Part shown: positions 17,583-27,335 of the stretch, one piece after another
How the letters are laid out: each line of letters begins with the position of its first letter
Numbering within the stretch: position 1 is the stretch's first letter
Assembly: GCA_963827785.1 (NCBI GenBank)
Contig: CAWHCT010000015.1
Coordinates: 62,001 to 126,000 of the forward strand
Source of the DNA: Site-B1 sp963827785
GTDB lineage: Bacteria > Bacteroidota > Bacteroidia > Flavobacteriales > Flavobacteriaceae
Direction: 5' to 3'
Length of the DNA stretch: 64,000 nt
Notes under the pieces: model-generated
The model's database searches: none
What the model was told of the DNA's origin: nothing
Seen by the model: the letters and a program-made list of their open reading frames with translations, nothing else
Translations under genes and position numbers: made by a program

Positions 17583-19249
17583 ATGACAGACTTACAAATA
17601 GCTAAAAAAGTAAAACTTAAGAATATTTCCGTTATCGCACAAAAACTCGGATTAGATCCGGAGGAAATCGAACTTTTTGGAAAATACAAAGCCAAAATTC
17701 CCTTATCAAATATAGACTTAAACAGGGCTAATAAAAGTAACCTGATTTTAGTCACAGCTATTTCACCCACACCTGCGGGCGAGGGTAAAACAACTATGTC
17801 TATTGGTTTGTCTGAAGGTCTAAACCAGTTAGGAAAAAAATCCATTGTCGTATTGAGAGAACCTTCATTGGGCCCTGTTTTTGGAATAAAAGGCGGAGCT
17901 ACAGGTGGAGGCTATTCACAGGTTCTTCCCATGGAAGATATCAACCTGCATTTTACAGGCGATTTTTCAGCTATTGAAAAGGCTCATAATTTATTATCAG
18001 CTGTGATCGACAATAATATTCAAAGCAAAACTAATTCGCTGGGGATAGATCCTAGAACGGTTACATGGAAACGTGTTATGGATATGAATGACAGATCTCT
18101 AAGAAACATAATAATTGGTCTGGGAGGGACGACCTCGGGAGTGCCACGAGAAACGGGATTTGATATCACGGCTGCCTCAGAGATTATGGCTATTTTATGT
18201 TTGTCAGATGATCTGAGCAATCTAAAAGAACGATTAGGAAATATTTTCATTGGTTATACTGCAGATAGAACGCCTGTATTTGCAAAAGACCTCAAAGTCG
18301 AAGGTGCAATGGCAGCATTGCTTAAAGACGCGATCAAGCCTAATCTAGTGCAAACAATTGAAGGTAATCCGGCTATTATCCATGGTGGGCCATTTGCCAA
18401 CATTGCACAGGGAACAAATACAGTGATAGCGACCAGAATGGGAATGACTTTTGCTGATTACACAGTAACTGAAGCAGGATTTGGAGCAGATCTGGGAGCG
18501 GAAAAATTTCTAGATATAAAATGTCAAAGTGCCGGATTAAGTCCGAAGGCAGTTGTAATTACAACCACAATAAGAGCTTTGAAATATCATGGAGGTGCAG
18601 ATCTTAAAACTTTGACTGAACCTGACACGAAGTCTTGAAAAGAGGACTACCGAATTTAGAAAAGCATTTGGAAAACATAAAGCAATTCGGGTTGACTCCG
18701 GTAATAGCAATTAACAGATTCCTTTCAGACTCTGATGGAGAGATAGAAATTATAAAAGAATTCGCAAAAAGCCATAACATTAGAGTTGCCTTGGCTGAAG
18801 TTTGGGAAAAAGGTGGAAAAGGAGCTTTAGACTTAGCTAGACAGGTTATAGAAATAGTGGAAGAGGGATCCTCACGTTTTAAACCTTTATACGATTGGAA
18901 TTTAGATGTGAAATCCAAAATTGAGATTATTGCATCAAAAATTTATGGAGCTGATGGTGTAGAATATTCAGGATTAGCAAATCGAAACTTAAAAACCATT
19001 GCAAATTTAGGTCTTGATCATTTACCGGTATGCATTGCCAAAACTCAAAAATCCTTGTCAGATAATCCTAATCTGTTAGGAAGACCAAAAGGATTTATCA
19101 TTACTATAAGAGAAATTGAAATAGCTTCTGGAGCCGGATTTTTAATTCCCATTTCAGGTGATATGATGAGAATGCCTGGTCTTCCGGCTCATCCGGCATC
19201 AGAAAATATTAACATTGATAACGATGGGAATATCACTGGTTTATTTTAA
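17583..19249 (+). pseudogene. fhs: Formate--tetrahydrofolate ligase, split by a -1 frame change
   Basis: Joins formate to tetrahydrofolate with ATP, giving 10-formyl-THF. It reads as two ORFs, 17583-18638 (351 residues) and 18635-19249 (204 residues), which meet at a TTGA overlap. Together they make a normal Fhs of about 555 residues. The first part has the P-loop PTPAGEGKTT (residues 62-71) and GGPFANIAQGTN; the second begins KRGLPNLEKHLENI and ends with GDMMRMPGLPAHPAS. Restoring one T at the junction (TCT TTG) gives continuous sequence across it. No slippery heptamer is visible. Either the gene is broken, the base is a sequencing error, or two polypeptides are made by reinitiation. It heads a formate gene cluster. 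Confidence 0.9.
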
Positions 19250-19286
19250 ATTAGTAGAAAATCCTGTTTTTCAATAACTTAGATTT

Positions 19287-20111
19287 ATGGCAAATAGAAA
19301 TTACGAAGGGAAGCGGTTTGAAATAAATTCAAGCAGTAAAATTATTGATGCCTTAACAATTGAGGAAGCATTACAGATCAATATCAATGACAAACCTTTC
19401 ACTGTAACAATGAGGACACCTGGTGAAGATGTAAGCTTGGTAAGAGGTTTGTTGCATTCAGAAGGTATAATAAATGATGTAAATTTCCTGCCGGATATTG
19501 TTTTAAGAAAAGAAAATGAGGAAGGGATTGTAACTATTGTTAATGTTATGATTCCTAAGGAAAAATTAGGTGAAGGATATTCAAATAGCAGAAGTTTATT
19601 GTCAATTTCTTCTTGTGGAATCTGTGGTAAAACTGAATTAGGGGACCTTGCCTTTATTGGAAAGACGATTGATGATGAAAAGAAAATTGAAATTGGTTTG
19701 ATCGATGAGCTATTCCGGAAAATGAATAAACTTCAACATGATTTTAAACAATCCGGAGGGACTCATGCAGCAGCAGCCTTTTCCATAGATGGCGATTTGT
19801 TATGTTCAATGGAAGACATTGGCAGGCACAATGCCGTGGATAAGGTGGTAGGTAATTTGATCACTCATAAGTTTTTGGATCGGTCTAAAATATTAACGGT
19901 TAGTGGACGTGTATCCTATGAGATAGTAATAAAGTGTTTTAAAGCCAGGATACCATTTTTAGCGGCCGTTTCTGCACCTTCGTCTTTGGCGGTTGATTAT
20001 GCAAAGGAATTAGGTATTACTCTTTTTGCGTTTTGTAGAGAAGGCAGGACGACCTGTTATTCAAATCCTCAAAGAACAAAAAATACCGGATCAAATAAAA
20101 AAGCAGGTTAA
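19287..20111 (+). CDS. fdhD: Formate dehydrogenase accessory sulfurtransferase FdhD
   Basis: Transfers sulfur from a cysteine desulfurase to the molybdenum cofactor of formate dehydrogenase, which is needed for activity. The redox-active cysteine pair is in SISSCGICGKTEL, and later conserved parts are GGTHAAAAF, EDIGRHNAVDKVVG and SGRVSYEIVIK. At 274 residues it is normal in length. The gene sits between fhs and the formate dehydrogenase genes, and the next gene starts 4 bases after its stop, consistent with one operon for making and using formate dehydrogenase. Confidence 0.95.
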   Translation: MANRNYEGKRFEINSSSKIIDALTIEEALQININDKPFTVTMRTPGEDVSLVRGLLHSEGIINDVNFLPDIVLRKENEEGIVTIVNVMIPKEKLGEGYSNSRSLLSISSCGICGKTELGDLAFIGKTIDDEKKIEIGLIDELFRKMNKLQHDFKQSGGTHAAAAFSIDGDLLCSMEDIGRHNAVDKVVGNLITHKFLDRSKILTVSGRVSYEIVIKCFKARIPFLAAVSAPSSLAVDYAKELGITLFAFCREGRTTCYSNPQRTKNTGSNKKAG

Positions 20112-20115
20112 GCAC

Positions 20116-21768
20116 ATGTCAGAAAATTTAAGTGAATTATTAGGAAGAAAAGGAATTGACCACAATTTGTTCGATAAATTGGGCAAGCAGGGCACGCCTG
20201 ATGGTTCTCCGTCTGAAGCTGAAATGGAGAAATTAGCTGAAGAATTCTTAATAGGAAAAGCCAATGTATTTGGAACTGTTAGTTTTTACGATTTTCTCAA
20301 ACCTGAAAATAAAGGTAAAAAAGTATATGTATGCAATGGTACTGCTTGCACTTGCGCCGGAACTCAGGAAAAAGTTGTTGACACATTAAAAACTCATTTT
20401 AATAGTGATGAAATTGGTCATATGACATGTTTGGGAAGATGCTATGAGAACTCCGCATTTCATTATAATCGCAAAAACTATTCGGGGAAGTCGATTGATT
20501 CAATCGAAGAGATAATCAAATATGATGGACAAACTAAATCAGATAATTACAGAGTAAAATCCAATGGTAAATCGATTCTAACAAAAGACTTTACCAATGT
20601 TGACGATTATTATAGACCATTTTTAGAAGCTCTTAAAATGGATTCTGTTAAGGTGCTTGAAGAAATAAAAACTTCTAATTTAAGAGGTCGTGGCGGTGCA
20701 GGCTTCCCTATGGGATTAAAACTTGAATTTTGCCGAAAAACAGAGAATAAAATCAAATTCATTATTTGTAATGCCGATGAAGGCGATCCGGGAGCTTATT
20801 CAGATCGTTATTTACTGGAAAAGCAACCACATTCAGTTTTATTTGGGATGTTAATTTCGGGATATGTAACACATGCAAGTCATGGGATTATATACATTAG
20901 AGCGGAATATCCGGAAGCAGTTAAAATTATTCAAGATGCAATTGATGAACTTCGATCAAATGGACTATTAGGAAATAATATTGCCGGCAGTGATTTTAAT
21001 TTTGATTTAAAGATCATTCAGGCTCAAGGTTCTTATATCTGTGGTGAAGAAACAGCCTTAATTAATTCCATTGAAGGTCAACGACCCGAGGTTAGTATTC
21101 GTCCGCCATATCCGGCTCAAAAGGGATTATTCAACAAACCAACAGTTGTTAATAATGTGGAAACCTTGGCAGCTTTGCATTTTATTGTTTCAAATGGTGG
21201 AGAATCATGGAAGAAAATAGGAACAGAACGTTCATCTGGCACAAAACTGATTTGTCTGGATAGTTTCTTCAACAATCCGGGTTTATATGAAGTTGAAATG
21301 GGAACACCTTTATCGGAGGTTGTCAATGAATTAGGAGGAGGATTCAAAACACCTGTAAAAGCAATGCAAATTGGAGGACCATTGGGAGGATTGGTTCCAG
21401 TTGCTAAAATAAAAGATCTGACTATTGATTTTGAATCTTTCAAAAGGGAAGGATTTCTGTTAGGCCATGCTTCAATTATATGTGTCCCTCAGGATTTTCC
21501 TATAATGAAATTTATAGAGCATCTTTTTGATTTTGCATCTTATGAAAGCTGCGGAAAATGTTTCCCTTGCAGATTAGGCACAAAACGCGGACAGGAATTA
21601 TCGGAAAAAGCCATGAATTCAGATTATAAAATTGACAGACAATTATTTAATGATCTTTTAACCACTCTCGAACAAGGTTCCTTATGTGCTCATGGAGGAG
21701 GAATTCCATTGCCAGTAAGAAATGCAATGCAATATTTTGATGATGAATTAAAACAATACTTTAATTAA
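20116..21768 (+). CDS. Fused NuoE-NuoF-like NADH-binding subunit of formate dehydrogenase
   Basis: A 550-residue electron-transfer subunit that passes electrons from formate dehydrogenase to NAD+. Residues 1-140 form a NuoE-like thioredoxin-fold [2Fe-2S] domain with Cys73, Cys78, Cys105 and Cys109. Residues 150-550 are NuoF-like: the glycine-rich NADH/FMN loop RGRGGAGFPMGLKLEF, the motif CNADEGDPGAYSDRY, GSYICGEETALINSIEG, and a [4Fe-4S] site formed by Cys479, Cys482, Cys485 and Cys524. An in-frame upstream start at 20026 lies inside fdhD, so I chose the ATG at 20116. Its position just before the catalytic subunit gene indicates a soluble NAD-dependent formate dehydrogenase; HoxF and NuoF are the closest paralogues. 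Confidence 0.92.
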   Translation: MSENLSELLGRKGIDHNLFDKLGKQGTPDGSPSEAEMEKLAEEFLIGKANVFGTVSFYDFLKPENKGKKVYVCNGTACTCAGTQEKVVDTLKTHFNSDEIGHMTCLGRCYENSAFHYNRKNYSGKSIDSIEEIIKYDGQTKSDNYRVKSNGKSILTKDFTNVDDYYRPFLEALKMDSVKVLEEIKTSNLRGRGGAGFPMGLKLEFCRKTENKIKFIICNADEGDPGAYSDRYLLEKQPHSVLFGMLISGYVTHASHGIIYIRAEYPEAVKIIQDAIDELRSNGLLGNNIAGSDFNFDLKIIQAQGSYICGEETALINSIEGQRPEVSIRPPYPAQKGLFNKPTVVNNVETLAALHFIVSNGGESWKKIGTERSSGTKLICLDSFFNNPGLYEVEMGTPLSEVVNELGGGFKTPVKAMQIGGPLGGLVPVAKIKDLTIDFESFKREGFLLGHASIICVPQDFPIMKFIEHLFDFASYESCGKCFPCRLGTKRGQELSEKAMNSDYKIDRQLFNDLLTTLEQGSLCAHGGGIPLPVRNAMQYFDDELKQYFN

Positions 21769-21778
21769 CTCAGGAAGA

Positions 21779-24508
21779 ATGAAAACGGCATACATAGATA
21801 ACCATCCATATACGATCAATGAAGGAGAAACTATTTTATCTTTCATACGAAGATATAGGGAGGAATCTTTAATACCAACATTATGTGATGCACCTAATTT
21901 AGATCCTTTTGGTTCCTGCAGGGTTTGCAGTGTTGAGGTCACTAACCAGGAAAATGGTCCTGTCAAGACTGTCACATCATGTCATACTCCTGTTTCGGAA
22001 GGTCAATATATTTTCACCAGTAGCGAGTCTATTAAAGCCTTAAGAAAGAATATTATTGAATTGGTTTTAACCGATCATCCCTTAGATTGTCTTACCTGTG
22101 AAGTAAATGGAAATTGCGAATTACAGACTGTTGCCGCTCAGGTTGGAATTAGGGAGGTAAGATATCCAGAAGGAGATAATCATTTATTCAGATCAAAAGA
22201 TTTAAGTCATCCATACATGACTTCAGATCTGTCAAAATGCATTAATTGTTATCGTTGTGTAAGAGCTTGTGATGAGGTTCAGGGCGAATTCGTATTGAGC
22301 ATGGCAGGTAGAGGATTTGATTCTCATATCATTAAGGGTATGAATGATTCCTTTATGGATTCTGATTGTGTGAGTTGTGGAGCATGTTCTCAAGCATGTC
22401 CAACATCAGCGATTTCAGATATTTTTCAATCTAAAGCCATACAGGCAACAGATACAACCAGAACAATTTGTACCTATTGCGGTGTTGGCTGCAATTTGGA
22501 GGTCTCAACGAGTAATGGAGAGATATTAAGTATTCAGGCACCTTATGATGCTGAGGTTAATCAGGGACATACCTGTTTAAAAGGTCGTTATGCTTTTAAA
22601 TTCTACAACCATCCCGATCGATTGAATTCTCCTATGATAAAACGAAACGGACAATTTGAAAAAGTTAGCTGGGATGAAGTTTACGATTATATCACTGAAA
22701 AGTTCAGGGATTATAAAGAGGAATTTGGTCCGGATTCAATAGCCGGAATTTCATCTTCCCGATGCACGAATGAAGAGAATTATTTGATGCAGAAATTCTT
22801 TAGAGCTGTTATAAATACTAATAATATTGATGGTTGTGCACGTGTTTGTCATTCTCCAACGGCTTTAGGAATGCAGCGTACTTATGGAACAGGTGCAGCA
22901 ACAAATTCAATTGACGATCTAAAGGATACGAATTGTATCATGGTCATAGGAGCAAATCCAACGGATGCACATCCTGTAACAGGGGCAAAATTGAAACAAT
23001 TTGCTATGAAATCTGATAATGTTTCTATTGTTATTGATCCTCGCAGAACCGAATTGGCACGATATGCAACTCATCATTTAGCCTTAAGACCGGGAACCAA
23101 TGTTGCGGTCCTCAATATGATGATGTATTATATTATAACTGAAGGGCTAGTTGATGACAACTTCATTAAAAGCAGAACCGAAGGTTATGAAGACTTTAAA
23201 AAGGAATTATTATCCATCAATTTAGATGATTTAGAAAAAGTATCTGGAGTTAATAGAAATGACGTTCGTTCCGCAGCAATTGCTTATGCAACTGCTCCAA
23301 ATGCCATGTCTTTTCATGGTTTAGGAGTTACTGAACATTCACAAGGAACTTTTACCGTTATGCAAATTGCCGATTTGGCAATGATGACCGGAAACATAGG
23401 AAGAAGAGGCGTTGGAGTGAATCCTTTACGAGGTCAAAATAATGTGCAGGGATCTGCAGATATGGGTGTACAACCTCATCAGGGTGCAGGATATTTGGAT
23501 GTTACGAATGATGAAGTCAATAAGAAATACAATGAATTTTACGGAGTTGAAGTGCCAAAACATATTGGCTATAAAATTCCTGAAATGTTTGATGCAGCCT
23601 TAAAAGGAAAGCTTAAAGCAATTTGGATTATTGGTGAAGATGTGGTCCAAACCGATCCTAATACTCAAAAAGTAATAAAAGCGCTTGAAGCCACAGATTT
23701 GGTCATTGTACAAGAATTATTCATGACCGAAACGGCAAAATATGCCGATGTTATTCTTCCGGGAGCATCGTTCCTTGAAAAGAGCGGAACATTCACCAAT
23801 GGAGAAAGACGTGTTCAGGCTGTACGTCAGGTTGTTAAACCAATTGAAGGATCAAAACCAGATGGCCAGATCATTGTTGATATTATGAACAGAATGGGTT
23901 ATAATCAACCTGATTATACACCCGATGGAATGTTAGAAGAGATTTCTCAAATTGTACCATTCTTTGCAGGAATTACATGGGATCGATTAGGTAAAAATGG
24001 TTTGCAATGGCCGGTTTCACATGATGGAACTGACACAAAAATTTTACATCAAATTGATTTCAAAAGCGGGAAAGGTAAATTTGAATTCAATGCATGGCAA
24101 GAAACCATGGAACTGACAGAACACGCAAAGGAATATCCGTATATTTTAACAACAAACCGTGAATTGGAACATTACAATTGTGGAGCAATGACACGTAGAA
24201 CGGCAAACGAACAAATTTTGCAAGATGATTATTTAATGATCCATCCTGATGATGCAAAAGAACATTTAATAAATGAAGGAGATTATGTTTGTCTGGAATC
24301 ACCCAGAGGTAAAGTTGATGTAAAAGCCAGAATTACTGATGAGGTTAAAAAAGGAATATTAAGTACAACATTTCATTTTCCTGATATCATGATCAATAAT
24401 ATTACAGGTGATGTTCATGATTCTGAGGCCATGTGTCCTGAATACAAAGTAGTAGCTGTTAGGATAAGAAAAAGCAAGGGCAAGTATAAAAAACAATTAA
24501 CCAACTGA
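21779..24508 (+). CDS. fdhF: Formate dehydrogenase alpha (molybdopterin) subunit
   Basis: Oxidises formate to CO2 at a Mo- or W-bis-pterin centre. Domains in order: a plant-type [2Fe-2S] ferredoxin (Cys36, Cys47, Cys50, Cys68); a NuoG-like His/Cys cluster (HPLDCLTCEVNGNC); two [4Fe-4S] clusters (CINCYRCVRAC and CVSCGACSQAC); the cofactor-proximal [4Fe-4S] (CTYCGVGC, then GHTCLKGR); and the catalytic domain with metal ligand Cys357 and neighbouring His358 in RVCHSPT. The C-terminal molybdopterin-dinucleotide domain follows to residue 909. The ligand is Cys, not selenocysteine, so no Sec machinery is needed. The start lies 10 bases after the NADH-binding subunit gene. Confidence 0.94.
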   Translation: MKTAYIDNHPYTINEGETILSFIRRYREESLIPTLCDAPNLDPFGSCRVCSVEVTNQENGPVKTVTSCHTPVSEGQYIFTSSESIKALRKNIIELVLTDHPLDCLTCEVNGNCELQTVAAQVGIREVRYPEGDNHLFRSKDLSHPYMTSDLSKCINCYRCVRACDEVQGEFVLSMAGRGFDSHIIKGMNDSFMDSDCVSCGACSQACPTSAISDIFQSKAIQATDTTRTICTYCGVGCNLEVSTSNGEILSIQAPYDAEVNQGHTCLKGRYAFKFYNHPDRLNSPMIKRNGQFEKVSWDEVYDYITEKFRDYKEEFGPDSIAGISSSRCTNEENYLMQKFFRAVINTNNIDGCARVCHSPTALGMQRTYGTGAATNSIDDLKDTNCIMVIGANPTDAHPVTGAKLKQFAMKSDNVSIVIDPRRTELARYATHHLALRPGTNVAVLNMMMYYIITEGLVDDNFIKSRTEGYEDFKKELLSINLDDLEKVSGVNRNDVRSAAIAYATAPNAMSFHGLGVTEHSQGTFTVMQIADLAMMTGNIGRRGVGVNPLRGQNNVQGSADMGVQPHQGAGYLDVTNDEVNKKYNEFYGVEVPKHIGYKIPEMFDAALKGKLKAIWIIGEDVVQTDPNTQKVIKALEATDLVIVQELFMTETAKYADVILPGASFLEKSGTFTNGERRVQAVRQVVKPIEGSKPDGQIIVDIMNRMGYNQPDYTPDGMLEEISQIVPFFAGITWDRLGKNGLQWPVSHDGTDTKILHQIDFKSGKGKFEFNAWQETMELTEHAKEYPYILTTNRELEHYNCGAMTRRTANEQILQDDYLMIHPDDAKEHLINEGDYVCLESPRGKVDVKARITDEVKKGILSTTFHFPDIMINNITGDVHDSEAMCPEYKVVAVRIRKSKGKYKKQLTN

Positions 24509-24566
24509 TCTTATTAATTGTTGGCACTTAATCGTGTTTACTGTTAAAATTAAACCTTTTATTATA

Positions 24567-24574
24567 TATTTTTG
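24567..24574 (+). promoter_or_regulatory. Candidate -7 promoter box upstream of hupE/ureJ-like gene
   Basis: TATTTTTG matches TAnnTTTG exactly and lies 33 bases before the ATG at 24607. A clear -33 TTG is not evident. Confidence 0.4.
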
Positions 24575-24606
24575 TAGTTTTAGTATAACCCAATATTATA
24601 CTTACC

Positions 24607-25194
24607 ATGATCGAGAATTTCTGGTTTAATTTGGAATATGGTATGAACCATGTTTTAGACATTAATGCTTATGACCACGTATTATTTTTAATTGTATTAA
24701 CCATTCCATATTTATTTAAAGATTGGAAACATGTTTTTGTCCTTGTTTCGGTATTTACTATTGGTCATACGTTATCATTGTCTTTAGCAGCTTATGGAAT
24801 TGTTAGCGTTAGTTCTGAACTAGTAGAATTTTTAATTCCCGTAACAATATTAATTGTTGCTTTGTTCAATGTGTTTACAAATGGTAAAAGCGCGCAGAAA
24901 GAAAAAGTTGGAGTTTTATTTCTTTCAACCTTGTTCTTCGGATTAATACACGGACTTGGTTTTGCCAGAGAATTCAAAATGTTTATAGGTAGTTCAGAAA
25001 GTAAATTAATACCTCTTCTTGAGTTTGCTCTTGGTATTGAAATAGCTCAAATAATTATTGTGTTTGTAGTTCTGTTCTTAGGATTTTTATTTCAGACCAT
25101 TTTTAGATTTTCAAAGCGAGATTGGATCATGGTTATTTCTTCAATTGTTGTAGGTTTGGTAATACCGATGCTTCTGGCTAACAAAATTTGGTAA
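24607..25194 (+). CDS. HupE/UreJ family membrane protein
   Basis: A 195-residue polytopic membrane protein with about six helices, of the HupE/UreJ-like group common in Flavobacteriia. Family members include nickel permease-like proteins of hydrogenase and urease loci. Histidine-bearing motifs fit metal handling: NHVLDINAYDHVLFL in the first segment, TIGHTLSLS in the third and GLIHGLGFA in the fifth. There is no hydrogenase or urease gene beside it here, so the ion and the job are unknown. It has its own candidate promoter and follows the formate genes at a 98-base gap. Confidence 0.88.
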   Translation: MIENFWFNLEYGMNHVLDINAYDHVLFLIVLTIPYLFKDWKHVFVLVSVFTIGHTLSLSLAAYGIVSVSSELVEFLIPVTILIVALFNVFTNGKSAQKEKVGVLFLSTLFFGLIHGLGFAREFKMFIGSSESKLIPLLEFALGIEIAQIIIVFVVLFLGFLFQTIFRFSKRDWIMVISSIVVGLVIPMLLANKIW

Positions 25195-25314
25195 AATTTT
25201 AACTAACAAAGCATTGTTATTAAAATACTAACCAAGTATATTCGTTATATTGTACTGCGTGAAAAATTGAAACGATATTCTTTTATTTTAGTTCTATTGA
25301 TGAATAAAAAGTAT

Positions 25315-25746
25315 ATGCCAAAGAAAAAACAATTAAAATACGATAAGGCTTATTTGAGAATTGCTAAAGAATGGGGAACCCTGTCATATTGTAAAAGAAA
25401 GCAGGTTGGCGCACTAATTGTTAAAGATAGAATGATAATTTCTGATGGCTATAATGGGACACCTACCGGTTTTGAGAATATATGTGAGGATGATGAAGGT
25501 TATACTAAATGGTATGTTTTGCATGCAGAGGCTAATGCTATTTCTAAAGTGGCATCTTCCACACAATCATGTGAAGGGTCTACTTTATATTTGACCCTGT
25601 CACCTTGTAAGGAGTGCAGCAAGCTAATCCATCAGGCAGGCATAAAAAGAGTGGTTTACAACAAAGCGTACAGAGACTGCTCAGGATTGGAATTTTTGGA
25701 AAAAGCAGGTGTAGAAGTAACATTAATTGAAGACTTAAAGGCTTAA
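25315..25746 (+). CDS. Deoxycytidylate-type (cytidine/dCMP) deaminase
   Basis: A zinc-dependent deaminase of the dCMP deaminase/ComEB group, which turns dCMP into dUMP for thymidylate synthesis. The catalytic zinc site is HAEANAIS with the downstream SPCKECSK. The core starts LKYDKAYLRIAKEWGTLSYC and includes the family segment GYNGTPTGFEN. I chose the ATG at 25315 (MPKKKQLKYD). Upstream in-frame starts at 25300 (ATG) and 25267 (TTG) would add residues not found in the family. Its stop overlaps the start of the S41 protease gene by one base (TAATG), so the two genes are coupled. Confidence 0.92.
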   Translation: MPKKKQLKYDKAYLRIAKEWGTLSYCKRKQVGALIVKDRMIISDGYNGTPTGFENICEDDEGYTKWYVLHAEANAISKVASSTQSCEGSTLYLTLSPCKECSKLIHQAGIKRVVYNKAYRDCSGLEFLEKAGVEVTLIEDLKA

Positions 25747-27335
25747 TGAGTAAATACAAACAAAAATATTTACCCTTGATAATTGGAGTAGCCATTGCTG
25801 CAGGAGTTTTTGTTGGTGGAAAGTTAAGCTTTACTGATAGCTCTGACCGTTTGTTTACATCAAATAGTAATAAAGACAAGCTAAACAGGCTTATTGATTA
25901 TATAGATTATGAATATGTAGATGAGATCAATACCGATAGTATTGTAGATGTAACTGTAAACGGAATTTTGAATCATCTGGATCCTCATTCGGTTTATATA
26001 CCAAAAAGTGAACTGCAGCGTGTTAGTGAGAATATGAAGGGGGATTTTGTAGGTATCGGGATCAATTTTTACACATATAAGGATACCATTGCAGTTATAA
26101 GAGCTGTTAAAGATGGTCCTAGTGATAAAGTCGGAATTAGAAGTGGAGATAGAATTGTAGTGGCTAATGGTGATTCCATTTTTGGCAAAAAATGGAGTAA
26201 CACAGATGTAATTAATAAACTTAAAGGGGAGATCAATACTTTGGTTGACTTAAAAGTTTACAGGAGAGATGAAGCCAATTTACTAGACTTTACGGTTAAA
26301 CGAGATCATGTTCCCATAGCCAGTGTGGATGCTTCTTACATGTTGAATGATAATTTGGGATATATCAAAATAAATCGTTTTGCTGAGTCCACATATAGTG
26401 AGTTCAAGGATGGATTAGATGAATTACAGGAACAGGGGGCAACTAAATTGGTCCTGGATCTTAGGGATAATCCGGGAGGTTTTTTGAACGTAGCCGAGCA
26501 AATAGTTGATGAGTTTTTGGAAGATAATAAGCTAATTTTATTTACTAAGAATAAAAAAGGAACTATAGAAAGAAGTTTTGCTACCAATAAAGGAGATTTT
26601 GAAGAGGGTAAAATATTTGTGTTGGTGAATGAAAATTCTGCATCTGCAAGCGAAATTGTTGCAGGAGCATTACAGGATAATGATAAAGGTACAATAGTAG
26701 GTCGAAGAACGTATGGAAAGGGATTGGTACAGCGCGAAATGGAACTAGGTGATGGTAGTGCTGTGAGGCTTACTGTTTCCAGGTATTATACACCAACAGG
26801 CAGGTCAATTCAGCGATCGTATGAGAATGGCAATAAGGATTATTATGACGAGTACTTTGACCGATTAGATAGTGGCGAATTGTTCGATCCCGAAAAAATT
26901 GAAGTTAATGACTCTCTAAAATTTACAACACCTAAAGGGAAGGTCGTTTATGGAGGCGGAGGTATCATTCCAGATGTATTTGTTCCAATTGATACAAGTA
27001 CCAAAAATGAAACACTTACATATTTATTGAACAGAGGTTTTATCAGTTATTTTGTCTTTGAAGAATTGGATAAAGACAGAAAAGCCTATGAGGGAATCAC
27101 ACAACAGGACTTTATTGATAATTTTATAGTTAGTGATGATGTTGTTGTAAGATTTCAGGATTATTTGAATATTCGAAGTGAACATAATATCACATTTGTT
27201 GCTTATAACGAAACGGTAAAAAAATACATAAAAGCAACATTAGCCGAGCAACTCTTTGGTCGAGAAGCCTTCGAAGAAATAATCAATACAAATGATTCAA
27301 TGATTGAGGAAGTTATAAAACTGAGTCAGGAATAA
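25746..27335 (+). CDS. C-terminal processing protease (S41 family)
   Basis: A periplasmic or membrane-anchored serine protease of the CtpA/Prc family that trims or degrades proteins from exposed C-termini. One N-terminal hydrophobic segment (residues 9-26) anchors or exports it. A PDZ domain covers about residues 85-175 (GDFVGIGINFY, RSGDRIVVANG). The catalytic Ser/Lys dyad is Ser300 (NSASASEIVAG) and Lys325 (RRTYGKGLVQ), with the usual 25-residue spacing. A helical C-terminal domain runs to residue 529. It is coupled to the upstream deaminase gene by a TAATG overlap. Confidence 0.94.
   Translation: MSKYKQKYLPLIIGVAIAAGVFVGGKLSFTDSSDRLFTSNSNKDKLNRLIDYIDYEYVDEINTDSIVDVTVNGILNHLDPHSVYIPKSELQRVSENMKGDFVGIGINFYTYKDTIAVIRAVKDGPSDKVGIRSGDRIVVANGDSIFGKKWSNTDVINKLKGEINTLVDLKVYRRDEANLLDFTVKRDHVPIASVDASYMLNDNLGYIKINRFAESTYSEFKDGLDELQEQGATKLVLDLRDNPGGFLNVAEQIVDEFLEDNKLILFTKNKKGTIERSFATNKGDFEEGKIFVLVNENSASASEIVAGALQDNDKGTIVGRRTYGKGLVQREMELGDGSAVRLTVSRYYTPTGRSIQRSYENGNKDYYDEYFDRLDSGELFDPEKIEVNDSLKFTTPKGKVVYGGGGIIPDVFVPIDTSTKNETLTYLLNRGFISYFVFEELDKDRKAYEGITQQDFIDNFIVSDDVVVRFQDYLNIRSEHNITFVAYNETVKKYIKATLAEQLFGREAFEEIINTNDSMIEEVIKLSQE

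Noticed and set aside
18630..18640. Programmed -1 frameshift in fhs
   Set aside because: The direction fits, but there is no X XXY YYZ slippery heptamer and no strong downstream structure; a lost T in a short T run explains it more simply.
20026..20115. Upstream start for the NuoE-NuoF subunit inside fdhD
   Set aside because: The extra 30 residues lie in the fdhD coding end and do not resemble the NuoE N-terminus; the ATG at 20116 follows the fdhD stop by 4 bases.
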